Source of the DNA: Prevotella sp.
GTDB taxonomy: Bacteria > Bacteroidota > Bacteroidia > Bacteroidales > Bacteroidaceae
DNA: 41,331 nucleotides
Direction of reading: 5' to 3'
Assembly: GCA_017474845.1 (NCBI GenBank)
Contig: JAFVGS010000090.1
Span: 1-41,331 of the forward strand
The notes beneath the pieces were generated by a model. It saw only the letters and a program-made list of their open reading frames with translations. It was not told the DNA's origin and did not search any database. A program made the translations under genes and the position numbers. Positions 22,000-32,300 of the stretch are shown here, in pieces. Numbering within the stretch: position 1 is the first letter of the stretch; each line of letters opens with the position of its first letter.

Positions 22000-22276
22000 A
22001 TACATCTACGTGTACGCTACCTGTGACAGTCTACAGCTCCAGTGTGAGCGGTATGAGCGTACTATTCGCAACTTGCACAAGGATTACGGCGAACAGTTGA
22101 ACGGACTCAAAATCCGCCTGGCTGAGAGCAGACAGGAATTGCGGGAACTGGAGGAGAAGCCTCCTAATCCAGTTGGAATGTCATTCAAATGGTTTGTATA
22201 TGGTCTGTTGGGTGGCTTCCTTATCGCGAGAATAAAGAACATTATTTCAATCATTAAAAAAGTAACGAGACAATGA
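21680..22276 (+). CDS. Lipoprotein nested in the preceding frame (o-spanin-like)
   Basis: 198 residues from ATG 21680. Signal MMLTVASIVLTALCLGGC gives a lipobox LGGC with Cys18. The middle is Val/Thr-rich (VTVPMSAVTLTIPTDSLRLL), then VGRRAATATEPEYIYVYATC, a coiled coil, and a hydrophobic C-terminal helix WFVYGLLGGFLIARI. It overlaps the upstream membrane-protein frame by 320 bases in another register, the Rz/Rz1 type of arrangement. The C-terminal membrane span is unusual for an Rz1 and might let one protein bridge both membranes. Ends in an ATGA overlap with the tail tube gene. Confidence 0.7.
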   Translation: MMLTVASIVLTALCLGGCASHRKSVTASQEQVAETVRTDSAVRLALDSVSEVVEIRTEPVTVPMSAVTLTIPTDSLRLLPVGASYTDRSGQASVKVGRRAATATEPEYIYVYATCDSLQLQCERYERTIRNLHKDYGEQLNGLKIRLAESRQELRELEEKPPNPVGMSFKWFVYGLLGGFLIARIKNIISIIKKVTRQ

Positions 22277-22785
22277 ACAAGAAAGATTTTTTGTACGGCC
22301 TTAATAAGATGTCCTTCAACAACAAGGAAGTGGGCTACATCGAGAAGGACAGCTTCGAGTGGGGCGGCACTGCTCCTGAGAGCGTAGATGTGGAGGCCGA
22401 GCAGGTGCCCGACGCGCCTGTGCTGGTGCTGGCCCAGAAGAACGGCACCATCGCCCCGAAGTTCAACATGATTCAGCTGAACTATGACAACCTCGCCGAC
22501 ATGCTTGGCGGTGAAGTCACTGCGACCGGAGAGGGTCAGAACCGTGTTGCGACCGGCTGGAAGGCTCCTACCGAGCTTGTGCAGTTGAGCGGTCCCTGCA
22601 CCATCGACACGCCGAGCGGCAAGCGCATCAGCATTCCGAACGCCATGCTGCTTTCCAACCTTGACGGCAAGCTGACCTTGACCGAGGTGTCGAAGGTTGC
22701 CTGTACGCTTAAGGTGATGAAGCCGGCAGACGGCAGCGCACCATACGAGATTCTCGACATTCCGCAGGAGAACAATGGTAACTGA
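22273..22785 (+). CDS. Major tail (tube) protein, predicted
   Basis: 170 residues: YIEKDSFEWGGTAPESVDVE, VLAQKNGTIAPKFNMIQLNY and KLTLTEVSKVACTLKVMKPA. Small, beta-rich, lying directly before the tail chaperone and tape measure, where siphophages keep their tube protein. No sheath gene is next to it, so the tail is non-contractile. Assignment by order and composition. Confidence 0.7.
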   Translation: MNKKDFLYGLNKMSFNNKEVGYIEKDSFEWGGTAPESVDVEAEQVPDAPVLVLAQKNGTIAPKFNMIQLNYDNLADMLGGEVTATGEGQNRVATGWKAPTELVQLSGPCTIDTPSGKRISIPNAMLLSNLDGKLTLTEVSKVACTLKVMKPADGSAPYEILDIPQENNGN

Positions 22786-22796
22786 TTCAGTGAGCC

Positions 22797-23270
22797 ATGG
22801 ACGAGAAGAAGATTCAGTTAGAGGCATCGGAGGCGCTGCTTGACATCGGCGTTTCCGTGCCTTTTAAGCCCCTGCGCGTGCCATTCAGGAAGAAGCCGGT
22901 GTATCTGCGCATGACGATGCAGCGTCCCCGTCTGAGCGTCCAGATCAAGATTGCGCGTCTGTACCTGAGCATGGGCGTTACGTATGCCGAGATGGAGGCG
23001 ATGGACAAGGACGCTCAGATGAGGTTCGTGGCCGAGCACGGCAAGACCATCTCCAAGATGGTTGCCTTGACGATGTGCGGTGCATGGTGGAAGCCAGTGT
23101 GGCTTGTGGCATGGGTGCTCCGCCACTGGGTGGACAATCTGTATCTGCAGGTGGCCATGATGAAGTTTGTGCTGTTGCTCGGCACGGAAAATTTTATGCC
23201 TATTATCAGATCAGCGGAGACGACGAATCCGATGAAGCTGAGACTGAGCCAAAAAAGGAAGGGGAGTTAA
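22797..23270 (+). CDS. Tail assembly chaperone, zero-frame product
   Basis: 157 residues: FKPLRVPFRKKPVYLRMTMQ, LYLSMGVTYAEMEAMDKDAQ, then a hydrophobic WWKPVWLVAWVLRHWVDN. After LLLGTENF the frame has only 24 more codons of different, Lys-rich composition. It is the short form of the chaperone pair (like lambda gpG) that keeps the tape measure soluble and loads tube subunits. Confidence 0.75.
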   Translation: MDEKKIQLEASEALLDIGVSVPFKPLRVPFRKKPVYLRMTMQRPRLSVQIKIARLYLSMGVTYAEMEAMDKDAQMRFVAEHGKTISKMVALTMCGAWWKPVWLVAWVLRHWVDNLYLQVAMMKFVLLLGTENFMPIIRSAETTNPMKLRLSQKRKGS

Positions 23271-23491
23271 CGACCGAGTATGAAGGAAGCCATAGCCCCT
23301 TCGGTCTGGTCTGGCAGATTGCGAATGCCACCGGCTGGAGCCGTGAATATATTCTGGACGGCGTGAATTACCAGACACTTATCATGATGCTTGCGGATGC
23401 TCCCCGCTACGTCAGGAAGAGAAAAGAGAGCGAGCGGGAAGAAGGCGGTGACGATGTGCTGGGCTTCTTCCAGAGTAACTTACAAGTATAA
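22797..23491 (+). CDS. Tail assembly chaperone, -1 frameshift long product
   Basis: Ribosomes reading A AAT TTT (23189-23195) can slip back one base and continue with TAT GCC, giving a 231-residue protein: 133 residues of the zero frame, then YAYYQISGDDESDEAETEPK through HSPFGLVWQIANATGWSREY and a charged tail. The extension is acidic first and then typical of a gpGT C-terminus. The join has exactly the register needed. Placed just before the tape measure gene, as in nearly all long-tailed phages. The 'YAYYQISGDD' frame has no good start codon of its own, which supports frameshifting. Confidence 0.75.
23189..23195 (+). promoter_or_regulatory. Slippery heptamer A AAT TTT for -1 frameshifting
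   Basis: XXXYYYZ form with X=A and Y=Z=T, in the correct zero-frame phase (codons GAA AAT TTT ATG), inside the overlap of the two chaperone frames. No clear downstream pseudoknot is visible by eye. Confidence 0.7.
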
Positions 23492-23505
23492 CAGAAAGAA
23501 ACGTC

Positions 23506-26500
23506 ATGGAACCTGTATCGATAGAGTTTTTGATGAAGGGCAACCTGAAAGAGGGCATGCTTGACGTCCAGGCGACAGCGAGAGGCCTTGACGGCACCCT
23601 GAAGGGCTTGCAGAACACCGTGGTGGGGCTGTTTGCCGCCGACAAGGTGACAGACTTCGTGCGTAAAATCATGGATGTCCGCGGCGAGGTTGAAGCCTTG
23701 CAGATCTCGTTTGAGACCCTTGCCGGCACGACCAAGGGTCGCGAGCTTTTCGGCGACATCAGGAGTTTTGCCGTGAACACTCCGATGATGATGCAGGACT
23801 TGGCGAAAGGAGCCCAGACACTGCTCGGTTTCAACATCGAGGCCGAGAAGGTAATGCCCATATTGCGCCAGATAGGTGACATCTCGATGGGTGATGCGCA
23901 GAAGTTCAACTCGCTGACGCTTGCCTTTGCGCAGATGAGCAGCACGGGCAAGCTGACGGGTCAGGACTTGCTGCAGATGATTAATGCCGGCTTCAACCCA
24001 CTGACCGTGATTGCGCAGAAAACAGGCAAGAGCATCGGTCAGTTGAAGGACGAGATGAGTGCCGGCAAGATTACCGTCGAGATGGTTGCCGATGCCTTCG
24101 AGACTGCGACCGCCGAGGGTGGCAAGTTCCACGGAATGCTGGAGAAGCAGAGCAAGGGCTTGAAGGGAGCGATGAGCAACCTGGAAGGTGCCTGGGAAGA
24201 TGCCCTGAACGAGATGGGCGAAAAGGGCGAGGGCGTGATGGTCGATGTGATAGACCTGACCGCCGGAGCCATCAAGAACTACGACAAGCTGGGCACTGCC
24301 ATCCTGACCGTGGTGGCTGCATACGGAGAATACAAGGGCTCGCTGATGGCTGTTGAAGCCTGGCAGAATGTGATAGCCAAGCAGAAAGAGACCATCGAGG
24401 CCAGTCGCGTGAGTGAGTTGCAGAACCTCATTGATGAGTACAAGGCCTCGCTTGATACTGGAGCCATTGATGCCGAGACAGCAGCGACCCAGGCGAACAC
24501 TTTAGCGAAGGAAGGAAACACGGCAGCCATCGATGCCGAAGTCATGGCGATGGAAAATGAGTTGCGCGCCAAGTTGGCGGCAGCCGAAGCAAATTATAAC
24601 GAGGCCACCAGCCAGGCTGCTGCTGCGTCGCTTCGTGTCGATGCCGCAAACGATGCGGTGAAAGCAGCCGAAGAGCAATATGAGGCGGTGCTTCGCGTCG
24701 GTGACGGGGAAGCGATAGAACGTGCGGAAATAGAACTTGCAACAGCGGCAAGTGATGCCAATGCTGCTGCGACCGAACTGCAGACCGCACGTAAGAATGC
24801 CTCAGCCGCCGCAAGCCAGAAAGAAGCGGCTGCAACCAGGCTGTCCACATTCCAGACTCAGGTTGACACTATCCAGAAGAATGCCAACACCAAGGCTACC
24901 GGCTTGTGGGCGGCAGCCACGAATTTATGCACCAAGGCGATGCACGGTCTGAAGGCAGCCTTCATGTCTAACCCGTTCGGCATTGCACTGGTGGCTATCA
25001 CTTCCATCATTGGTTTGCTCTCGATGTTCTCCTCTGAGACAGACGAGGCGGCAGATTCCGTTGACCGTTTCCGGAAGAAGGTCATGGAGGAACAGTCGCA
25101 ACTTGACTCTTACTATGCCGTATTGACACATGTGGAAAAAGGAACTAAGAGCTACAAGACCGCACTTGAGGGTATCAATGCCTTGGCACGTGAGTACAAC
25201 GTGGAGCAGATTGGTGTCAATGACACGTTAGAGGAGCAGAAGGAAAAGTACAAGGCACTGACAGCGGCCATCAGGCAACAGGCAGCCGAAAAGACCCTTG
25301 CAGAGGCAGCGGCCAAAGCCAATGAGGATGCGATGAACGCAGAGAAGGAGGCGATGGATGATTTGATTGATGCTGCAGAGGATGCGTCGCACAAGGTCAT
25401 CAAGCAAGTTCCGGAAACGACTCCAGAAGGTGTCACGGTATTGATGTATAAAGCCGTTGACGAAGCCAGTACACATATCCAGCAGGTGACCACCGCCACT
25501 TGGAATATGATTTCTTCGGATGTGATGGCACATGCCCAGCAAATATCTGAAGCATTTGCCAAGTCAAGTGAGGACGGAAAGAAGGCGGTACTGGATGAGG
25601 TGACTGCCATAGAAGGCATTCTCCGGCAATTAGGTGCGACGGACGAAGAAATCGAGGCGTTTCACGATGACCTCTATGACTATGTGGAAACTTCTGCAAA
25701 AGGCTTTACAGAAGCCTATTCGGAATTAGATCGTACACAGGCACAGTTGCAGGGTATCGCCAATCAGGTGGTGCAGACCAAGGACACCACCAATGATGCC
25801 ATTGACAATATGAACTACGAGCAGCTGGTGCAGAAGGTACAGCAGGTGGAGAATGAGATAGAGACCACCAAGGCAAAAATCGATGAAGCCAACGCCAAGA
25901 AGGTTGACATTCAGACCGACACAAAGAGACTGGAAGACCTGAAACAACTGCTGATAGAAATAAACGCCCTGATACCCGACAAGTTGACCGAAGGGTCTGA
26001 GGCCGATTTGCAGAAACGTCTGAAAGACGCGCAGGACAGGCGCACCAATGCCATCCCCGGATCAGAGGAATGGAACGCTGCCAACAAGGAGGTGGGTCAA
26101 TTAAATGGACAGCTTACGAAGTTGCGCGGACTTCACGCTGAGACCGTCAGCAGAAATTCACGCCGTACAGGCGGCGGACATTCGGGTGGTGGGCGCTCAG
26201 GTGGCGGGCGCAGTGGCGGAGGCTCCGGTACTAACTCTATCGTCAACCAGAAACGCGAGCAGCAACGTTATCTGGAGTTGCAACGAGAGCAAGAACTGGA
26301 ACGTCAGCGTCAGACAGAAGACCTGACATTCGAAACAGAGCAGCATGAGATTGACATCATGGAGGAGGGCACGGCGAAAGTCCTCAGGCAGATAAAACTT
26401 GACTACGAAAAAAGGAAAGCGGAGATTAGACGAGCCTATGAAGACCTGAAGCAGGATAAGATAGAGGCTGCGCGTAAGGCTTTCGAGGCCAATCCTGCCA

Positions 26501-28866
26501 ACAAGGAGAAGGTCTTCGACCCGTCAACCGTTGACACATCATATACAGAGGAGGAAATCAAAGAACGGCAGAAAGCCGATGAAGCCAACGAGAAACAGCG
26601 CATACGCGCTACTGAGGCTGTCTATGAGGCGGAGCGCCAGTCGATGCGTGATTTCCTGAAGGAGTACGGCAACTATCAGCAGCGCAAGCAGGCCATTGCC
26701 GAGGACTATGTCGAGCGCATCAAGAAAGCGCAGAACGAGGGTGAGCGCCTCCGCCTCCAGAAGGAACTGGAGGAGCAGCAACGCGCAGAGCAGACCGCCA
26801 TCAACGAATATCTGCTGCTGTATGGCGACTACCAGCAGAAGAAACTGGCGTTGCAGGAGGAATATGCCCTGAAGATCAGCAAGTCGAAGAATGCCGGCGA
26901 GCGTCTGACTCTGGAGCGCGAACTGGAGGAGAAACTGTCGGAACTCGACATGAGCGAACTGGAGAAATCCATCAACTGGGAGGCTGTCTTCAACGGCCTT
27001 GACAAAATGTCGATAGAGCACCTGAAGAAGTTGAAGAAGCAGTTGAAAGAAGCCCTCAACGCAAAAGACATCACGGCAGAGAATGCCGCCATCATATCGG
27101 AGCGCATCAGCACCATCAACGGCCAGATCCAGAAGAAATCGAAGGAATGGCAGAGTGCCTTCGGGCTCGTCATTCCTGAACTGGAGGAGATGCGGCGTCT
27201 GGAGCGTGAGAGCGAAGAAGCCCAGGAACGTCTGGACCAGGCTGAAAACCGCCAGGCCGAAGCCCTCAAAGATGTGGCCAAGACACGTAAGGAGATCCTG
27301 GAACTGCTGAAGCAGGAGGGCATAGAGGCCAACGAGAACCAGATCACCGCCACGGGTCAGGATGCTTTCATCGGGCAGTTGCAAGGACAGGGCAAGGATG
27401 TGACGAAACTGACGAACCTGTTTTCCAAGTTAGGCAAGCAGGAGCGTAACGTGACCCAGAGTACCGAGGTCCTGTCGCAGGCTCAGGGAGAGGCTGGCAT
27501 GGCCGCAGAAGCCGCCGGAGGCAGTTTTGCCAGTACGGTAGCCATCATTGACGCGATAGTTCACGGCATCAATGACAACGTGCAGTCGGCCAAGGAGCTG
27601 TTTGAGCAGATGGACTTGGCAGACACCAAGTTTGGCAAGGGCTGGAGCGCATTTGCCGAGAGCAGCCAGTATGCCACGGACGCATGGGAAAGTCTGAAAA
27701 GCGGTAACATCATGGGTGTGGCAAATGGCGTGTATGGCTCGCTGCGTACCCTCGGCACCGCCTTGGGCGAATGGGGCATAGGCGGTTTCGGTGACAGCGA
27801 CACCAATCTGGTTGAAGATATTGAGCGTCTGACACAGAGCAACAAGGATCTGGAGCAAGCCATTGATAACCTCGCCGATGAGCTTGGTGATGCCAAGATG
27901 AGCGATGTGGCCGCCCTCTACGCCCAGCAGAAAGAGAACATCAGGAAGGTGGAGGCCCAGACCCAGGAGATGATGAGCCGTTCGGGTGCCGCCTACAGCA
28001 ACGGTTTTCTGGGCATCGGCGGTCACCACTCGTCGAATCACAAAATCAATGAGGGCATGAGTGGTGCAGAATGGGACGCCATCAGCAATCTGCTTGGCAA
28101 GAGCGTGCGGAGCGCCGGTGACTTCTGGGCATTGTCGAGCAAGGAGATGTACGATGTTGCCACGAAGCTGTCCAGCGAGTACAGCCACCTGAAGGATCTG
28201 GCAGATGACGGTCATGAGAACGCCGCCCAGTTCATGGACGACTATATCACCTACTGGAAGGAACTGGAGGAGATAGAGAACGCCTACCGCGAGAAGATGA
28301 CCGGCCTGTCGTTTGACAGTGCGCGTAGTTCGTTCAACAGTCTGGTGAAAGATGTGAAGAACGGCACCAAGGAGATGCTGGCGAGTGTTGACGACATGTT
28401 TGAGGACGCGATCCTGAACTGGCTGATGTCGGAGAGTTACAGCGACCGTCTGCAGTCCTGGTATGAGAAGTTTGCCGAGTACATGAAGGACGGTCTGGAG
28501 AAATGGGAGGCCGACGAACTGCGGACATGGTACGGCAGTATTTTCGACGACATGAACAGGGAACGTGACGCTGCATACGACGCTGCAGGCATCGATCCTG
28601 ACGCAGACGGCACAACGCAGAGCGGCAAGGCCGGCGCCTTCGAGACGATGACCCAGGACCAAGGCACGAAATTGGAGGGCCTGTTCACCAGCGGTCAGCG
28701 CCACTGGGCAAGCATGGATGAGCTGCTGGGCAAGATTGCCGACCGCTGGGGCGGGTTGATGGACCGCCTGGGTGAACTGGTAGAGAACACAAGTTACTGC
28801 CGTAAACTGGACGGCATCGCCGATGACATCAAGACGATGCGCAGGGACGGCATCAAAATGAGATAA
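23506..28866 (+). CDS. Tail tape measure protein
   Basis: 1786 residues, the longest gene. N-terminal tape-measure domain (KVTDFVRKIMDVRGEVEALQ, TPMMMQDLAKGAQTLLGF, GQDLLQMINAGFNPLTVI, about 45-180). Then long Ala/Glu coiled coil (250-460), a hydrophobic segment NPFGIALVAITSIIGLLSMF (about 488-507), more coiled coil, a Gly/Arg/Ser hinge (GGGRSGGGRSGGGSG, about 892-906) and a further charged coiled coil. At roughly 0.15 nm per residue the tail could reach about 270 nm if no part is processed. Follows the chaperones by 14 bases. Confidence 0.92.
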   Translation: MEPVSIEFLMKGNLKEGMLDVQATARGLDGTLKGLQNTVVGLFAADKVTDFVRKIMDVRGEVEALQISFETLAGTTKGRELFGDIRSFAVNTPMMMQDLAKGAQTLLGFNIEAEKVMPILRQIGDISMGDAQKFNSLTLAFAQMSSTGKLTGQDLLQMINAGFNPLTVIAQKTGKSIGQLKDEMSAGKITVEMVADAFETATAEGGKFHGMLEKQSKGLKGAMSNLEGAWEDALNEMGEKGEGVMVDVIDLTAGAIKNYDKLGTAILTVVAAYGEYKGSLMAVEAWQNVIAKQKETIEASRVSELQNLIDEYKASLDTGAIDAETAATQANTLAKEGNTAAIDAEVMAMENELRAKLAAAEANYNEATSQAAAASLRVDAANDAVKAAEEQYEAVLRVGDGEAIERAEIELATAASDANAAATELQTARKNASAAASQKEAAATRLSTFQTQVDTIQKNANTKATGLWAAATNLCTKAMHGLKAAFMSNPFGIALVAITSIIGLLSMFSSETDEAADSVDRFRKKVMEEQSQLDSYYAVLTHVEKGTKSYKTALEGINALAREYNVEQIGVNDTLEEQKEKYKALTAAIRQQAAEKTLAEAAAKANEDAMNAEKEAMDDLIDAAEDASHKVIKQVPETTPEGVTVLMYKAVDEASTHIQQVTTATWNMISSDVMAHAQQISEAFAKSSEDGKKAVLDEVTAIEGILRQLGATDEEIEAFHDDLYDYVETSAKGFTEAYSELDRTQAQLQGIANQVVQTKDTTNDAIDNMNYEQLVQKVQQVENEIETTKAKIDEANAKKVDIQTDTKRLEDLKQLLIEINALIPDKLTEGSEADLQKRLKDAQDRRTNAIPGSEEWNAANKEVGQLNGQLTKLRGLHAETVSRNSRRTGGGHSGGGRSGGGRSGGGSGTNSIVNQKREQQRYLELQREQELERQRQTEDLTFETEQHEIDIMEEGTAKVLRQIKLDYEKRKAEIRRAYEDLKQDKIEAARKAFEANPANKEKVFDPSTVDTSYTEEEIKERQKADEANEKQRIRATEAVYEAERQSMRDFLKEYGNYQQRKQAIAEDYVERIKKAQNEGERLRLQKELEEQQRAEQTAINEYLLLYGDYQQKKLALQEEYALKISKSKNAGERLTLERELEEKLSELDMSELEKSINWEAVFNGLDKMSIEHLKKLKKQLKEALNAKDITAENAAIISERISTINGQIQKKSKEWQSAFGLVIPELEEMRRLERESEEAQERLDQAENRQAEALKDVAKTRKEILELLKQEGIEANENQITATGQDAFIGQLQGQGKDVTKLTNLFSKLGKQERNVTQSTEVLSQAQGEAGMAAEAAGGSFASTVAIIDAIVHGINDNVQSAKELFEQMDLADTKFGKGWSAFAESSQYATDAWESLKSGNIMGVANGVYGSLRTLGTALGEWGIGGFGDSDTNLVEDIERLTQSNKDLEQAIDNLADELGDAKMSDVAALYAQQKENIRKVEAQTQEMMSRSGAAYSNGFLGIGGHHSSNHKINEGMSGAEWDAISNLLGKSVRSAGDFWALSSKEMYDVATKLSSEYSHLKDLADDGHENAAQFMDDYITYWKELEEIENAYREKMTGLSFDSARSSFNSLVKDVKNGTKEMLASVDDMFEDAILNWLMSESYSDRLQSWYEKFAEYMKDGLEKWEADELRTWYGSIFDDMNRERDAAYDAAGIDPDADGTTQSGKAGAFETMTQDQGTKLEGLFTSGQRHWASMDELLGKIADRWGGLMDRLGELVENTSYCRKLDGIADDIKTMRRDGIKMR

Positions 28867-28871
28867 AGACT

Positions 28872-29351
28872 ATGGCAAAGACAGAACAACATATACTGAG
28901 CGGTCAGGTGCTGGTGAACAACACCGACCTGTGGGACATCTACGGCGTGTTCCTTCGTGAGGAACGCAAGGGCGGTCACGAGAACCTGAACGCACTTTTT
29001 GCCCCAGCGAAGACCAAGAGTCATGTTGCCGTGAACATCAGGGAGCAGGACGGTGAGGATATGGGTGATACGCTGGACGTGAAGAGTGAGGGTCGGGACG
29101 TTACCCTTCATTTTGCACTGCAGGCTTCCAGCCCGTCAGAGTTTGTGAGCAGATACACAGACTTCATCGAATTTCTGAAAACCGGCATCGGCGGCTGGCT
29201 GACATTCAGTTTCCCTACACTGGGTCTGACCATGAGGATGTATGCCGTGGAATGGCCTAACGGCTTCACCGCTATATCCAACGTGTGGGTTGACGGCGAG
29301 CAGTGCGGCGCATTCAAAGTAAAATTCAGGGAACCAGTATCTTCATTTTAA
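28872..29351 (+). CDS. Distal-tail-like protein
   Basis: 159 residues (VLVNNTDLWDIYGVFLREER, NIREQDGEDMGDTLDVKSEG, VTLHFALQASSPSEFVSRYT, then WLTFSFPTLGLTMRMYAVEW). Located between tape measure and the large tail-tip protein, where siphophages keep the Dit/hub protein. Beta-rich, in keeping with that. Not recognised at family level. Six bases after the tape measure stop. Confidence 0.65.
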   Translation: MAKTEQHILSGQVLVNNTDLWDIYGVFLREERKGGHENLNALFAPAKTKSHVAVNIREQDGEDMGDTLDVKSEGRDVTLHFALQASSPSEFVSRYTDFIEFLKTGIGGWLTFSFPTLGLTMRMYAVEWPNGFTAISNVWVDGEQCGAFKVKFREPVSSF

Positions 29352-29374
29352 CGACATTGAAACGCCATTAGGAC

Positions 29375-32300
29375 ATGATAGAGATATACGGAAGCAATGA
29401 CAGGATTAAATGCCAGGTGGAGGCAGGCAGCAGCAGCCAGCAGGACAAAGCCCTGCAGAGTGACAACGTGCTGAGCCTGTCGTTCACCCATTACGCATTC
29501 CTGGAACTGGACGTGAACGACTGGTGCGAGTTTGCCGGTGAGCGTTACTGGCTCCAGGAGAAATACCTGCCCAAGCAGAAGAATGAGCACGAATGGGAAT
29601 ACGACGTAAAGCTATACGGCATCGAGAGCCTTACCAAGCGTCTGCTGGTGCTTCAGAACAGCGACGTCGAGAACGAGGCCGTGTTCACGCTGACCGCTCC
29701 TGCGAGCGAGCATGTGCGTCTGATAGTGCAGAGCATGAACGACGGTATGGACCACACGACGAACTGGAAAGTGGGCGATGTGGTGCAGACGGAGAACCTG
29801 ACCATCGACTATGACGGCACCTACTGCGATGAAGGTTTGCGTCTGGTTGCGGAAGCAGCCGGCACGGAATGGTGGATAGAGGGCGAGACCGTGAACCTGT
29901 GCCGGTGCGAGCAGGGATCAGAACTACTGCTGCGATATGGCGAAAGCCTGTTGTCGCTTGACAGGGATGAGGCGGACGGTGTGAAGTTCTACACTCGCCT
30001 GTTCCCTATAGGCAGCAGTCGGAACATAGACAGGAGCAAGTATGGCTCGACGCGTCTGCAGTTGCCCGGCGGTGCAAAGTATGTGGACATCCCCGACCTG
30101 GTGGAGAGATACGGTGTGTTTCACCACTATGAGCAGGAAGCCTTCAGCGGCATCTACCCGAGAAGGGTGGGCGTAATCAGCAGTGTGCGCTGGGAAGAGG
30201 TAAAAGACACAGACGGCACCCCCTTCACAATATGGCATTTCAAGGACAACGGCCTGCCCTTTGATCCCAACGACTATGAGATAGCCGGACTGGTGAAGCA
30301 TGTGTCGTTCCAGAGCGGCGAGTTGGAAGGCAGGGACTTTGAGGTGAACTACAACAGCAGTACCGGGGAGTTTGAGATTATCACGACATGGCCATACGAT
30401 GACGACATGCAGCTGCCCGACGTACACGGCGGTCAGTTGGTGCCGGAACCAGGCAACACCTACATCTTGTGGAACATCAGGATGCCGGACGAATATTACG
30501 CCCTGGCAGAAAAGGAATACCAGTCTGCTGTGGATGTCTTCAACCGTGAGCACTTGCTGGACAAAAGTGTGTATAAGGCCCCTATCAATCCGAAATGGGC
30601 AGAGCGTAGCGGCGCGCAGTTGTATGTGGGTCGCCGTGTGCGTCTGGAGAGCCAGAAGTATTTTCCGAAACTCGGCTACAGGAGCAGCCGCATCACCCGT
30701 TTGACCCGCAAGGTGAGCGCCCCATACCAAATAGACCTGGAAATCAGCGATGCCGTCTCGACAGGCACAATGGCCAAAATAGAGGACAGCATCCATGACG
30801 TGAAGATGTATGTCCGCGAGTCGAGCAGTGTGCTCCCTGACATCATACGCAGCTGGGACGAGACAAAGCCGACGGACAACAATATCTACAGCGCACGGCG
30901 GACGCACAAGGAGTTCCTGAGCAAGAACAGTGCGGACAGGGCGAAGAAGAAGATCATCTTCGACGAGGGCATTGGTTTTGGCTCCTCCGGCCACGCTATA
31001 GACGGCGACGGTGTTGGTAAGTTTGCCGGCATCACATCAAAGAATTTCGAGAGCGGTGAATTGGGCGGTGCGGGTTTTGGCATGTACCTTGACGCGTATG
31101 GAGTGAGCACTGCCGAGTTTGACAACCTGATTGTTCGGATGAAGTCAGTCTTTGCGGAGCTGGAGATAAAGAAGAAGTCGTTTTCCGCCGGTGACCTTGG
31201 TTTCTCGGATGCCGCCAATAAATTATTGCTTGTGTTGCCGTTGGACGTGAACGGCATTGTCTTAGAAAGCAACGAAGGTGCTGTTGCCTACCGTTGTTGC
31301 TGGCTGATGAAAGACGGTGATGATGCCGTGAGTAACAACTGGCATGTTGATGACCAGGCCCGTTGTCAGACGTTTAATATCAAGCCAGGAGTATATTCCA
31401 ATGTCAGCAACCGATACTATTGGCGCAAGGTGTTGGAGGCTGGAGAGAGTTTTGAGTATGAAGGAAACGAATATAATTATATTGACCTCGCAGCCTCCGC
31501 TACAGGAACATACAAGGGTGTTGACTTCACAAAAGGCTGTCAGACTGGTGTAAATAATGACATTCCCAAGGCTCACGACCAGGTTATCCAGCTTGGTAAC
31601 CAGTCGGACATTTCCCGTCAGAACTATACTGAAATCATCGTGAACGGCAGTGATGCCCCTGCCATCAAGCAGTACCAAGGCATCAACGACTACACGCTGT
31701 CGGGCAAGTTGGTTCGCGGTGACTTTTACGACCCCGTGAAGAATACCTACCGCTCTGTGGTATATGGTGATTTCTATGCAGGAGATAAGGAAGGTGGCGG
31801 GTATGCAAAGTATGACAAATCTACCAATAAGTTTGTCGTTAAGGGGAAACTGGAGGTCGGTTCGACGCTGGAGGATGGCCGCGAGGTGAACGACCTCGGT
31901 GTGAGGAAGGGAAACCTTCTTCGTAACAGCGGATTTACAGGCGACTATGAGTCAGAGGCTGTCACATCATCAACTCCCGTATCTGAAGATACCGTTATCT
32001 ATTCCGACCCATTTGACTGCTGGGAACAATATGGTTGCAGTGCCGTGGAAGATGCGTCCTCCGCAAGTGGCATGGCTGCTGTCATCGGAACGCTTACCCA
32101 AACTATCGACGGTGGCATGACGGTTGGCGAGTGGTACATCTTTTCCTTCCGTGGCCAAAGCGGAAGTGTGACAATGAATGTCGGTGGCGTGAGCCATGTC
32201 TTTGAGTTGTCGAGTGATTTGGAACGCTACGATTACCCGTTTGTCTGCCAGTCTAACGAGCCGTTCTCGCTTGTTGGCAATGGAGCGAAAGTGATGGAGT

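Noticed and set aside
27430-28704. 424-residue leftward frame opposite the tape measure gene
   Set aside because: No promoter, no family-like pattern; explained by codon bias of the tape measure gene.
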